A stretch of 64,000 nucleotides of DNA from Meandrina meandrites (taxonomy: Eukaryota; Cnidaria; Anthozoa; Scleractinia; Meandrinidae). The stretch spans positions 3,412,001 to 3,476,000 of the forward strand of contig OY855912.1 in NCBI GenBank assembly GCA_963693305.1, in the 5' to 3' direction. The stretch's first letter is position 1, and each line of letters starts with the position of its first letter. Below the pieces are notes generated by a model that worked only from the letters and a program-made list of their open reading frames with translations, ran no database searches and was not told where the DNA came from. A program made the translations under genes and the position numbers. This document shows, piece after piece, positions 36,776-48,193 of the stretch.

Positions 36776-38409
36776 GGAAAGTGGAAACACATGAAATTTG
36801 AAAATTGCGTCTTTTGTACATGACAGGACGCACACGATTTCTACTGCTAGTACCGTTTCCCGCAGAGATAATTTTGCTGTTGTTGGGGAACGTGTTATAA
36901 TGTGTCAAACGAAGTGTGGATCGATTCATCGTCACTTGCGGAAAGATCAGTTTTCATTTTAGGCAGCGGATAACTTATAATGTTTCGCGCGATACTCTCT
37001 TGGCGGCAAACCATGAAGATTAGTCAAGATTTATCACCTTAGAATTACCATTTCTTGTTTGTCGATGCCATATAAACATTTCGACTTCGTTTGATGACAT
37101 ATCTGTTCAAGTAGGAGTTTTCACTTGTTACAAAATGATCATATTTTAGATTGGGTGTTCTGGCGAAGTTTCAGCGTGTTTAGACCGACCGGGCTTCTTT
37201 TATTAAGAAGGTCTTTCACTTTTATAATGTTTTGAATCTTGCAGGTGGTAAGTAATCGTTCTGTGTTCGGTGGTGAAGATCAGCTTTGTTCTTCGTGTAG
37301 TGTAGAAGCACGCGCTGAAGCTGCTTGCATGCATGAAACATCGAAATGTCTTCGTTCATCGGTTTCCATTCACATAGTGGATCATTTATTGGGTAAATCA
37401 ATCATAGGGAGCATTCGAGGTAGGTCTTTTCCATACATGGTTAGTTTGTGTTGTTTGTAAAAAAGGTAGCTCATGAAGAATTCAAAAGTCACCGCTCATA
37501 ATCATGCATAATCAATGCATCATGCATCAAGCATTGTAAATAATCCAGGGCTGTGTCGCTTGTCGCTTTTACCCCATGGAATCATTAAGACCTCAATAAT
37601 ACGAAGGATTTTATATTCACTTACGTTTGGTTTCCTTCTAACTTCACTTACGTTTGCTTTCGCCACCTCAGTGTCCCGTGATTGTTGAATGGTTGGCATG
37701 GCCAACCAAAAACAAACAGAATTCGAAGCAGCTTTACTTATAATCAGAATCTGTGAAACCGGCAGACAAGTTATAGCTTCGATGAGATTAATCCGTCAGT
37801 GAGATACACTTGCGTTTTATCGCGGTTTACGATAGATAGCGCTCGTAACACTCACAGTCTAGTTAAACTAGCTCAAGTTATTAGTAACTATATGTGTTAG
37901 TTATGATTGGTTTGAATGAAACAAACAAAAGTTAAAATGGAATAGCGTACCGATTTTCTTTGAAAAGTGAACGATAGTCCTATTTCATTGATTGGATGAT
38001 ATGATGAGTTGCTTGTTAAAACATTTAACAAGTCTGAAAGAAAAATTTAAAGTTTCTACCATCGGTTTCAAGAAATCGTTTGAAATCGTACGATGTAGAT
38101 AAACATCCTAAACATAGAAGCGTGAACATTGCCATGCAATTCAAGGTAATTCATTACAGTACGTGCCGATATTCCTTACAAATTGTCAGTATTTGGTCCA
38201 AAGAGTGGGTTGAACAAGGATCACAATTAGTTTATCGATTCTTTGAATGTGCCATATTTTTTTATTGGTAGAAAATTATCCTTTTGACGAGGAAATCATT
38301 GTAAGCTGATTTTGAATGTAATAATTTTGAGTGTAGTCACCACGAATTAAAAGTTCACACATTCTACCTGTATTTTTTTCTGGTAAGGCTGCTCATTATG
38401 TATGCTACA
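36776..38409. other. Gene-free stretch
   Basis: No exon or element recognised. A frame at 37239-37460 has no known domain. Confidence 0.35.
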
Positions 38410-38434
38410 GGGGGGGGGGGGGGGGGGGGGGGGG
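38410..38434. repeat. Poly-G run of about 25 bases
   Basis: An unbroken G-run, long for this AT-rich sequence. Confidence 0.9.
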
Positions 38435-38715
38435 ATTACTGTAAAAACCGTGTGTTTCTAACGTACTTAAAATTCTTTCTTTACTAAGCTCTTTTACGTG
38501 CAGAATTCTCAATTGTATATCACCATTAAGTGATCTCAAAACTGAACGTTCTACTTAAACAATTGTAGCCAAGTGTTATATATCGATATATAGTATAACA
38601 ATTAAAATCGCGTGGGGTTGTACTCCGAAAGCTGAATATAGGGCCAGTTGTGTGGCTTGATTAATGGAAACTGCCAACGAACTGTATGAGGGGTGATTAC
38701 CGCCAAAATTAAGTT

Positions 38716-39031
38716 TGGGATTTAGTTATGCTGTTTGCCAATGCGGTTTTTAATATTTTCACTGGTGTTTTTGATTGTACGAATTGTGTTTTCGTGTTCT
38801 CGATTATGTTCGGCAAAACATCGCTGTTGTTTTTGCCCGTCCATTTGATTATTCGTTGCGAATTATGTTTTTTGCTTACACATAGCGTTGTTCCATATTG
38901 TATTATGCGGACTGCGATTATATTATTCGTGTTTCGAATTATGTTCTTCCAGATCCGGGTCTTCAGGGAGATCGGCCGCTATAGTCTGGTGCGAGTAATA
39001 AATTATGCGTATTTTTCCCGCGGAAAGAAAA
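38716..39031 (+). repeat. ~316-bp dispersed repeat, inverted partner at 50225-50541
   Basis: Both copies run from TGGGATTTAGTTATGCTGTT to CCCGCGGAAAGAAAAT with about 90% or better identity by eye. CGAATTATGTT recurs inside. An open frame of about 100 codons is kept in both copies but is hydrophobic and AT-driven, without a known domain. Confidence 0.8.
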
Positions 39032-39314
39032 TTTCTGCTACTCTCGCAAAGATGGCGGAAGCGGGCGGAAGTTGTAAGAAATAGTCTTCGAGCATGGACA
39101 AATGAGATTTTATAACAACTTGCCTCACCGAACTTGGACTCTGTTAGCCAGGAATCAGGTTTTTACAAGACAGTATGAAGTACTCTCTTGGTTTTTATCG
39201 TGTTGAAAATTTGTATAGCACAGTTGTGAGGTTCGATGGAGTTCGTGGAATTTACTCAGCTTTCATCTGCATTGTATTTCTTTTTCTGCACATACGGCAG
39301 AACGACTTCTCACT

Positions 39315-39449
39315 GGTCAGTGTGGTAGACCGAAATATGTTCCTCAGATATCAAAACTCCTGGGATTTAGTCCTCGAGTAGTGGAAAGACGCCTGTCCGA
39401 GCATGGGTTAAGCATTCGACAGACGTACACCGACATGAATAATAGTTGA
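39315..39449 (+). pseudogene. Remnant of HTH/integrase-like transposon protein
   Basis: The frame reads GQCGRPKY, then VPQISKLLGFSPRVVERRL and SEHGLSIRQTYTDMN before a stop. This pattern (a GRP motif, then a helix-turn-helix of the form LLGVS..TV.RRL.E.GLS.R) is that of the N-terminal part of integrase-core proteins repeated in cnidarian and fish genomes. The usual 10-15 residues between GRPKY and the helix are missing and there is no DDE domain, so it is a fragment. Confidence 0.6.
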
Positions 39450-39690
39450 TTGAAGCTGTGCATGTGTGGTCCCCAAAAATAAATATGTCACGCATACACT
39501 GTATTCATTGCAGAAATATGTCACACATATGCTACACCTTAGTCGCGCCTTGCGTAAAAAATCGATAGAGCCCGCACTAAATTCAAATTAGGGAATTTAG
39601 TGTTTCTGTCGACGCCGAGGATAACGTCGATCAAAAAACTACTAATTTCAATTTTACTTAAGAACTTTTATTTTCAGAGCTATTCTTAGC

Positions 39691-40620
39691 TTAAGGACGT
39701 TCAATCAACCTTTTAATCGATAAATTTTTTTCATTTTTTCGCAAAACGTAGATAATCGTTAACAAAAGTGATCTGTTAAGAAAAAAGTAGTGGTCACCGA
39801 TCATTTAAGGTGATTCCACTGAAATATAAGGAGTCTTTAGAATTTTCTGAAACTTGGTCCACTTGGTAATTATGATATGAATATTAAAAAAATGCAATAA
39901 AAAATGGGGGTCACCGTGCTCGTTTTTGTGCAATCTGTATGGCTATTATAGTAAAAATATGACCCATGAGGTCCATACTAGGAACCCTCATTATCCGAAA
40001 AGGGAACTATCATTTCTAGACAAAATCATTTCTAGCGTTAAAATATCGAAGCAGTTCAACGAAATAGACTTTAATCTTACATAATAAACTATTTTAATTA
40101 AACTGGAATTAAGATTATGAAAGAAATTAAGGATTTTGCTGCGTGCGTGCGTAAGCAGCACTAGCTCAAAACGTACTTTTTAAAGCATTCAAATAAAAAT
40201 ATCTCAAAGTAGAGTATTTAACTTTTCTTTAAATTGCGATATATTGTAGTCAACCGGATGTATTTTAAATTTATGCATTAAAAAATGGGGGTCACCGTGC
40301 TCGTTTAGAAGAAAATGACCATTTATTTCTCTTCTGAGCTTAATCTAAAAGAAAAGCCGTAATGTTGTGTGTGCGCGCGCGCTCGTGCACGCGCTAAATG
40401 ACGCGAAAACTCATGCGCAGCAAGGATGCGCAATGCAATTCAGTGGAATCACCTTAAGCTGGCAAACTGCAAGTGAAGTTATCGCAACGGCTACTCACCC
40501 TATATGTGGTTGGAAAGTTTCCTCAGCGCGCGCGCTCGATGCATGACGTGGCGTAGCGTTGCGACAGGAATTACGTGCGCAGTAAGGATGCGCATAAACA
40601 ATTAGCGCGAACGTCCTTAA
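39691..40620. mobile_element. TTAA-flanked outer element (TTAAGGACGTTC ends)
   Basis: TTAAGGACGTTC at 39691 is mirrored by GAACGTCCTTAA ending at 40620. It is 930 bp, has no transposase frame, and holds a second TTAA-flanked element. Its right TTAA is also the left TTAA of the next element. Confidence 0.75.
39805..40457. mobile_element. Inner TTAA-flanked element (TTAAGGTGATTCCACTGAA ends)
   Basis: Inverted ends of about 19 bp at 39805-39823 and 40439-40457 enclose 650 bp. AAAAAATGGGGGTCACCGTG is directly repeated inside (about 39894 and 40278). It lies wholly inside the 930-bp element. Confidence 0.8.
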
Positions 40621-41033
40621 GGCGGGGTTTTACCTGAAGTTGAGTGAAATTTTAAGAGGTTTAGAGAAGGGATAGAGGAAAGAAAATTATTTTTGGAACA
40701 CCACCAGACAGTTGACCCCAACGCAAGAGCATCCCAGGTTGTCAGGGAACTGTTTGGGTGTCCATCTACTAATTTTTAACTTCAAATTCAAATTTTAAAA
40801 TCACATTAAATCTTCACCAATTCTTATTTCTCTAAATTTCACTAATCCGTTGAGAAAAACTATCTCCTCCCAGATATCCCCAAAAATCACCCAAAAATTT
40901 ACAAAACACCGCAAAACATAGATTCTAGAGATGAGTGAACAGTTCTTCGATTGCTTGAAACGCGAACGAGATATTCGCATTAAACCTAAGTTACGCGGCG
41001 GAAATACGGCCTTCAGGTAAAACTCCGCCTTAA
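40617..41033. mobile_element. TTAA-flanked MITE (piggyBac-type), copy 2
   Basis: Same family as the insertion in SLC23 copy A, in the reverse orientation and similar throughout (it shares TTTTTGGAACACCACCAGAC and its neighbours). It abuts the 930-bp element, sharing one TTAA. Confidence 0.85.
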
Positions 41034-41181
41034 TATTTTAAAGACAGCGTTCACGCTGCTCAAAGAACGGCGAAAGAGTTAGGGGACTGTTAGGGGAATG
41101 TTACAGAGATCACGTGGCCTTTGACTGATGACGTCAGCGTTTCCGAAAGCTCCGTTTTTGGCCGTCCACACTACACGTACA

Positions 41182-41938
41182 CCCGGCGTTACCAATCGAT
41201 GAAATCGATGATCGATTTAAATCGATATCAATCGATGGCAATCGATATCAATTAATCGATTGATATTGATAATCGATGACTAATCGATGACGAAGATTTT
41301 TGTGACCTTATCGATTGGCATCGATTATTATCGATTACTATCGATTACCATCGATTGTTATTAATTATCACAATGCAGTTTTTGTATGAAGTTTTATGAT
41401 TCAGTGGTCTTTCCAAAATACAAGAAGGAGATTACTATTACTATAAAAATGTCTAATGTTTCTGGATTGTTTTTTCCCTGTCTTGGCCTCTCCATCTCCC
41501 CTTTCCAGGCCCTTTTGATCCACACGGTAGCTCCTATCACGCCCGGGTGTCACTGTACTAGAGGATGAACAGTAAATTAACAAACGACATACATCAGAAT
41601 GAAATTACAATGCATAAGTGATTTCTCTCCACAGCGGTTTTCTCAGTTTCTCTGCTTCTTGCTTCTAAATCAAGTGTAAGCGAGTTGCGAAGCGGTGAAA
41701 AGTGAGACACGCACGAAGCAGCGAAAACTCGCCGGTACGCGACTCGTTTGTCGTCGCTTCGCAACTCAATTTCAGTTAGAACATCAATCGATGCCAATCG
41801 ATGATTTTTTTTTTTGTGACTATCGATTGGTCATCGATTAGCCAATACCAATCGATATCAATTAGCTAATTTTATCGATTGATATCGATTTATCAATTGA
41901 ATTTCCGATCATCGATTTCATCGATTGGTAACGCCGGG
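41182..41938. mobile_element. Foldback element with clustered ATCGAT motifs
   Basis: CCCGGCGTTACCAATCGAT on the left is mirrored at the right end, ATCGATTGGTAACGCCGGG. I count 14 ATCGAT in the left arm (41193-41360) and 9 in the right arm (41785-41930), about one per 12-17 bp, with none of note in the roughly 400-bp spacer. The arms are not simple tandem repeats: spacing and flanks vary. It interrupts a sequence rich in TCCGTTTTCGG that looks like another element (about 41130-42110). Confidence 0.8.
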
Positions 41939-42109
41939 ACTACACCACCAAGCCGTCGTTTTCAAATTTCTCCACTCTGGACATCGTTTTCGAAAAGCTC
42001 CGTTTTCGGTGACCGTAAACGTCGTTTTTATTGTGGACGGTTGCCCAAACCGGAAAATAAAAAAGGAGTTTTCAAATTTATTCGGATTAGTGTGGACAGG
42101 GCCTGAGGC

Positions 42110-42752
42110 GACAACACAAGGCCACACAAGGCTGAGCTAGAACTAAAATGTGTAGGGCTCCCTACGGGGAAAGACCGTATTTGGAAGTCGGCGAATCGAT
42201 CAACTGATGAACTACAGGGAAGAGGTGAGGCTTGAAAGAGCAGGGAAATCCGGCCTATTAACACCCCAGGGTAGCGCACAGCACTGAACACACTACGTTC
42301 CACCTTTCAACCCGCCAGTTATTTTCTAATCTAGAATTGATAGATCTAGACTGACATTTTTATCTAGATATTCTGGACGTTTCCCTTTACAGAGACTGTT
42401 TCAACGTAATTTCGCAGGCGACAACCGTTGCAAAAGCAATGCAAGCGCTGCGCGCGTAAAAAGAATGCAATGCAAGAACGGAGATAGTATTTTTATTTGA
42501 ACACACTCCTCCGCTTACTGCAGGATTACTTTACATTTACAATTGTCTCGTAAGCCGGAACAATTACTTTACAGCCGACCTCACATTTCTATGGTTTTCA
42601 GTTGACGGTGCTACGGGATATTCTAAAGGCACGGGAATAATCCGCAATTCAAAGTTCTGTAGATGTGTGCAACGTTCTTGACGCCAGAAAACGTGATATC
42701 CAAGAATGCCAATAATTCTCTTAAAACTGTCATAAACTATGAATTGACAAGA
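42110..42752. other. Short gene-free stretch
   Basis: No coding or repeat signal that I can support. Confidence 0.35.
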
Positions 42753-43240
42753 ATTATTATATGGCTACAATAGTACGCGCGCTCTGATTGGCTGATGAGC
42801 GGGCAAGATTTTCTTGTAATGACCGGGCATTATGAAAATTTTTCTTGCCTTAGCTTTTTATAACTTTTTAAGGGTCAAACACTTGTAAACACAGGTCAGT
42901 TTGTTTTGTGAAAATTAAAGTGATTAAATTTGCCCTAGATCTTGGCGTAATGAAGACATAAATTGACTCATTGTCGAAGAAACCGTTTCTTCTGGTTTGG
43001 ATCGCATGACCTCGAATGACTTCTTGCGCGCACAAGCGGATATTGAAAAACGTTTCCCTTTTTTCAGCGCTAAAAAGGCCATATAATAAATAACTTATTA
43101 ACCTCGTCCGTTCGGTCATTACAGGGAAATCTCAGTCCTCGGCCTTGATGTATTGACCTCGCTATCGCTCGGTCAATACATCAAGGCCTCGGTCTGAGAT
43201 TTCCCTGTAATGACCTCACTCTCGGTTAATAAGTAGTATT
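42753..43240 (-). repeat. ~488-bp dispersed repeat with internal hairpin, partner at 52983-53471
   Basis: It contains a near-palindrome (43099-43228): CATTACAGGGAAATCTCAG, then GGCCTTGATGTATTGACC, then the complements. It also contains a frame of about 80 codons ending LCLQVFDP that is kept, with substitutions, in the partner. The other end carries CCAATCAGAGCGCG. The partner lies in inverted orientation. Function unknown, probably a mobile element. Confidence 0.8.
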
Positions 43241-43542
43241 TAATTTGCTTCACCGGAGCATGCAGCGAATTGGCATAAAAGGTTATTAGTCTCGAAGTCG
43301 ATCATATGAATCAGTGCTATAATAAGGAAGTGGTCTGATCTGCCGGAAGTTTGGTGTGGGTTGGTTCCCAAGGTCAGCCTCGTGTTTCCACAGGCATCCC
43401 AAACTCACGACTCGAGAAATCGATCGAATTAATGATTTATGTAAGCGTACGAATGATTTATGTAAGGGTATCGAGTGGGACGTAACTACTTGAAGTGCGC
43501 GGTGTTGCGTTACAATTTAGACCGTTGGAGATTTGAGCGCTC

Positions 43543-43885
43543 TATAAGACTTTGTATGGAGTTTAAAATAACGTGGAATAAAAGCGCTCGACGAAATAAA
43601 ATTTTACCTTTTTTTCATTAAAATAAAGAAAATGTACTCACATTTCTTGGTTTCTGTTGTCCTTTTGCGCTGTTTCATCGTTTTTGGGGGTTTTTGAGGT
43701 TTTTGTCGTAACCTTCATAAGACAAAAACCTCAAAAACCCCCCAAAACGATGAAACAGCCTAAAAGGACAACAGAAACCAAGAAAGGTGAGTACATTTTC
43801 TTTATTTTATTGAAAAAAAGGTAAAATTTTATTTCGTCGAGCGCTTTTATTCCACGTTATTTTAAACTCCATACAAAGTCTTATA
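43543..43885. mobile_element. 343-bp near-perfect hairpin inserted in the left inverted repeat
   Basis: The arms of about 160 bp start TATAAGACTTTGTATGGAG and end with the exact complement. The flanks GAGCGCTC (43535-43542) and GAGCGCCC (43886-43893) look like an 8-bp target duplication with one change. The right arm includes ATGAAACAGCC..AAGAAAGGTGAG, resembling a tiny exon with a donor, but this is mirrored in the left arm. Confidence 0.75.
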
Positions 43886-44004
43886 GAGCGCCCAGGCGGT
43901 GTTGGACACGACTCGCAAAGCATGCTGGAAGAAATTTTCGATTGCACTCATTATCGTCTGATCGTCGGACTATAAACATGTCCTCGCGGTGAGAAGATAT
44001 TCCT

Positions 44005-44312
44005 ATGCTGAAAGAAATATCGGAGGAAATCCATATCAAATCTTCGTGGGCCAAGTAGCAGCTATAGATGTGTATTGCTGGATTCGTAAAGGCGCCATTT
44101 TATATGCGGAACAACTCATATTGGGAGTCGAAACATCGCGGTACATCGACCATTGGAAATTATATTCAATTCTGGCATGTTTGTGATCGATCTCAGCGGG
44201 CTGAAATCGAACTTAACTTCGGCGCTTTCTTTTTAAGATATGTCGAGTTGTGTATAAAGTACGTCGATGTACTGCTGGCCAACGCAGTTCGCCCTATCGT
44301 GGTTTTGATGGA
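44005..44312 (+). pseudogene. EXO1/XPG-family nuclease N-domain remnant, frameshifted
   Basis: Three blocks in different frames line up with the N-terminal nuclease domain of exonuclease 1: MLKEISEEIHIKS (44005), FVGQVAAIDVYCWIRKGA and following (44043-44154, with the Asp that binds metal in the family), and RYVELCIKYVDVLLANAVRP followed by IVV (44236-44312). A further shift would restore FDG. Roughly 80 bp of unrelated sequence separates blocks 2 and 3. Frameshifts make it non-functional. The family cuts flaps and resects DNA 5' to 3'. It could be a captured host fragment or the transposon's own nuclease. Confidence 0.6.
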
Positions 44313-45494
44313 TTTTTCGCTGGGTTGTTTATTACGAGTGTTTGCCACTTGGATGGCCCAAAGGCCGTTTTGATATGTCAAATATCGGCCAAACAAAAGG
44401 ATGATATAAACACTACAAAAACAAAAATAGCAAGAAAACATTAAAATTAAACACAATAAACAGGAGTACAAAGTTAGGCTTTTTCGTGATAAAACATCGA
44501 CAGAAATCACACCATCAATTCCCGCGAATGCGGGAATACGGGAAGAGAAGTAAGTGACAAATCAAGGAAGAACCCCCAACTTCAACTCCAAATTTGACCG
44601 TTAAAACGGCAAGGCCCCCCCGGGCCCACCGTACTTTTCTTATAGTTCAACTTTCGAACTTAAGTTCTATGCAAAAATAATCTACAGTACTGATCCTTGT
44701 TTGTAAAGGAATGAGCAAATGTTCATGCATGTCCAACAAGCGCGACAGCCAAACATTTACAATATAGCATGATTTCAGTCGACTAGTTTTGATAGCAAAA
44801 TCGCTTCCCTTAATTCAAAACTTGACGAATGACTGGCCTAGATATTATTCTTGAAGCTCCAAGAAAACAGTCCGTTAAAATGTTAAAATTTCGCCGAAAT
44901 CGCACGAAGGAGATGAGACCTTCTTAAAATCCGACGAAAAAATTGTCCGCCATTGCTTCTACCGAGGTGACCTATGATTGGTCGAAAAATGTCACGTGAA
45001 GCGTGTCCAACACCGCCTGTAGAGCGCCCAAGTCTCCAACGGTCTAAATTGTAACACAACACCGCGCACTTCAAGTAGTTACGTCACAGGTAGCCCAAGC
45101 TCGATATATGAGTAGCTTTCATGTTGACCTTTGCATTGTTACGTAATTCGAGCAATTTGCATATTTATAAGGGTTTGTATGGGGAAAGAAATAAAGCCGA
45201 AAAGAACGAAAAATTAACCGTTGAATTACAATAAAAACTGCTCACCTGAACTCTTGCGTTACTTTTTTTGTGTGCTGTGTGGTTTTTTAACCGATTTGGT
45301 GCGATTTAGTGCAGTTTTAGTTCCAATGGTTGCTCTCTCTATATATCCAACAACAAAACAAAGTGAAAACTCGTAGCAAATACACTGTAAGAGCAAGGTG
45401 AGAAGCCGACAGCGCGCTTTCGCGTAAGTAGCCTGCGAATACAGCCGCCTCTCATCGCTCCCGGCGCGGCCGGTTTGGCGCGAAACGCAACCAA

Positions 45495-45495
45495 C

Positions 45496-45582
<87 letters not shown>

Positions 45583-45583
45583 A
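45495..45583. repeat. (AAAT)n microsatellite
   Basis: About 22 units of AAAT/TAAA. The poly-(LFIY) frame on the - strand is spurious. Confidence 0.95.
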
Positions 45584-45843
45584 GCAAAAGAAATGCAAAG
45601 CCAATCGTGACTCGCTCAAACACGTGTTCTGGCGCTTCGCGGCGGCAATATGTTTTTCCTTCTAGTTTTGATTGGTTCACTGGATTGTCTGTGTCCTTTG
45701 TAAATGCATGCCAGCCGTGATTATTGTGCTTTTGTTTTTGTCACACAAGCAAAACCCGCTACAACCTACGATCAGATTTTCTGTTTTTGCTTCTCGTGGC
45801 GGCAGCACGGCAGTAGAGTCGCGTAAAAAGAGAACGCTTTATC

Positions 45844-46019
45844 GCTGTTTTATTTTGTTCTTGCGTTGTCTCAATAATTTTTTTTTAAAAAAGAAAAGAA
45901 AAACACTTCGACGTCACAACAGTGAGCTACGAAATATAATTTATAAATCACCTTGAATACATGTAGAAATAAAATGGAATGGCGTGACAGCGGTAAGATT
46001 GTCAGGAACGTCACGGTAC
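45844..46019 (+). repeat. Direct repeat, partner at 48194-48383
   Basis: It runs from CTGTTTTATTTTGTTCTTGC to GGAACGTCACGGTAC. The partner is about 95% identical by eye but has a 12-bp insertion (CCTTCAAATAGG). The copies are 2.35 kb apart in the same orientation. They lack TG..CA ends, so they are not called LTRs. Confidence 0.8.
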
Positions 46020-48193
46020 TTCCGGTTTTGTTATTCGGTTAATTTCTAAGCAACTTTTGACAACTTAGCTATAAAAAGAATCATAATTATGCAATTTGAT
46101 CATAAATAAAATTGAAAGCACTCCTTTTACTTACTGTTTTGCAGCTGAAACTATGTACTCATTTTATAATATGTCGTCTGCTTTCATGTTGGTTGTGTAA
46201 CTGATTCGAATATTATTTCAAGTCCGCACTAAATTACAATCTTTGTGTGCTTGTAGCCGTTTGGATGATACTTTGACCAAGAAATAAGTATAAATGGCGT
46301 TGACTTAATTTTTTAGCATAATTAGCATAATTCCGCAATATTTTTGGTTATAACCATACAGCGTTGTTTCAGCGTTGAGTAAGCGTGATCCCCGCGTGAT
46401 CCCCGCTCCCCGTGACCGGAAGCAACAAACGCAGGGGTAGTTTTGAATACTGCTGCAGATTATTTTAGATTTATTTCTGGAAAACGGCACACCGCTATTT
46501 GTTTACATTGGAAACTTATACATAGATGTTATTATACTCAATTTTATGTATAAATGTTAGTCCATCTTTCCGGAAGAGATGTATTGCGTGACTGCGGAGA
46601 TAACGGCCGAGAACACTTGAGAGAGCTATTGCGTGACGCAGCATAGATTGCAAACGACGCAATGATGAATTCTCTTTCTATATACCAACTGTCTGCAATG
46701 GAAATTTTCTCTGGTATCGACTTCACAATTCAAGCCAGTCTGTCACTTTAATTTACCTCAAATGAACACTGCAAATGTCTTTCTTACTTAGCAGAGCTTT
46801 TGCCTATCTTTAATTTCACATGCATGAAGTGGATGTATCAACTCGCTATGTTAACATTAATTAAGCAAAAAGATAAAAAAGGTTAAATAAATAAGCAACG
46901 TAAAATAAAAACAGAACTTACACCCTTACTTGTTTTTAAGCTTGAGACAAAACAGTTTGGAAGTTTCTTTTCCTCAACTCTTGCACCGCAGCACACAATC
47001 TAGAAAATGCACCAATTACGCATACGAAAGCATTTTTTGGTCGAGAGATTCTCCTGCATCATTACGCTCTTGAATAACCTTAACCTTGAACATTAATCAG
47101 ACGTTCAAATTCCAATCTCTGAGTAAAGTCTGTTTACCGGTGCAACTCTCGGCTGAACAATGCGACGCACGCTTAATTTTTTGTGGACTTTGTTCTTGGT
47201 GGAAGTACATACGCGCGTGTACCATGGCTGTGACAAATTGCAGTGATCAATGACTCGAAGGTGTAGCACAAAAAAGGCTCAGTCGCTAGTGAGAAATGAA
47301 GAATGTTTTGTTGGCAGGAGTCTATTGGCACGGCAGCGCAAGAAAATTGATCAAGTGCCATAATTAAGACCTGACCTACACTTGTCATGACCTTACCGGA
47401 GTCTCTGCACATTTTGGTGATAGCTTTTATTGCACTTCATGTCAGTCATTGATCATGAACTAAACCAAATTAGCCTGAGTGCCTTGAATAGCCTGAGCAA
47501 ATTATCCCCGGGAGATCGTCAGCACAACGTTAAGCTGTTATGTTGTTAGACACATTTTTCAACCAAAATGTCTTATGATTTTTATTTATCAAGCAGGCAG
47601 GGGAAGGAACTTTAGCCCCCAGCGTGTGCCAAAAAATGTTCAACGTCACTGTGGTCACGCCATTCATGGCATGACAAAATTATGTCACACACAATGTATC
47701 CATTACTGTAAAAACTGTCGATGCTGTACTGCAGAGGTTAACAAAGCAATGAAACTCTTGTATCCACTTGAACAATGTTGTAATCGGGAATTCATGTCGG
47801 CAACAAAAAAATGACTTTAAATATGACATTTCTAGTTTATTTTATAACATACAAAGTTTCTGATTTTCTCTTAGCTCGCAGCTCGCAGCTCGCAGCTCGC
47901 AGAATTAAGCTCCTAAAACCCCCGGGCCGGTCCATCCTGAAACCTCCAGGCCAATTAACGGCCCGGGACTGAGTTCGTGTTTTGGTATTGTTCCAGTTGC
48001 GGCTCGCCTTCCTCACTCTTTTAATTGATTCCGTAAGCGAATGCACCTTTCCCAATTTCAGTTGTTTTGATAAAATGAAGTGTGGAATCTGATTTAATAG
48101 TAATATTTCGACGTATGTTACTGACGTTTTTGATATAGAATACTAACTAAGCTGTTATAGCATTATTTTTTACACTTCCTTTGTTTAATTTTG
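46020..48193. other. Stretch between direct repeats, no confident gene
   Basis: A frame at 47575-47814 (+, 79 codons) is rich in Cys and His (IHYCKNCRCC) but has no family I can name. A (GCTCGCA)n tract of four units lies at about 47873-47901. Confidence 0.35.

Larger units (their letters stand above)
43479..45086. mobile_element. 1.6-kb element with ~95-bp inverted repeats, carrying nuclease remnant
   Basis: The left end GACGTAACTACTTGAAGTGC, continuing through ACCGTTGGAGA.TTGAGCGCTC, is mirrored by 45007-45086. A further inverted pair, CAGGCGGTGTTGGACACG (43892) and its complement (about 44999), shows that the repeat continues but is split on the left by a 343-bp hairpin. The interior holds a decayed EXO1/XPG-like sequence. 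The presence of an XPG-like nuclease suggests an Academ-type DNA transposon, in which such a nuclease is known; this is inference. Confidence 0.65.

Noticed and set aside
38728..39084. 118-codon hydrophobic frame (FGKTSLLFLPVH..), with a similar one on the - strand at 50154-50516
   Set aside because: It lies in a dispersed repeat, is driven by AT-rich sequence with CGAATTATGTT motifs, and has no known domain; the two frames differ at both ends.
47575..47814. Cys/His-rich small protein
   Set aside because: Only 79 codons, with no recognisable zinc-finger spacing, splice context or second copy; left as unassigned.
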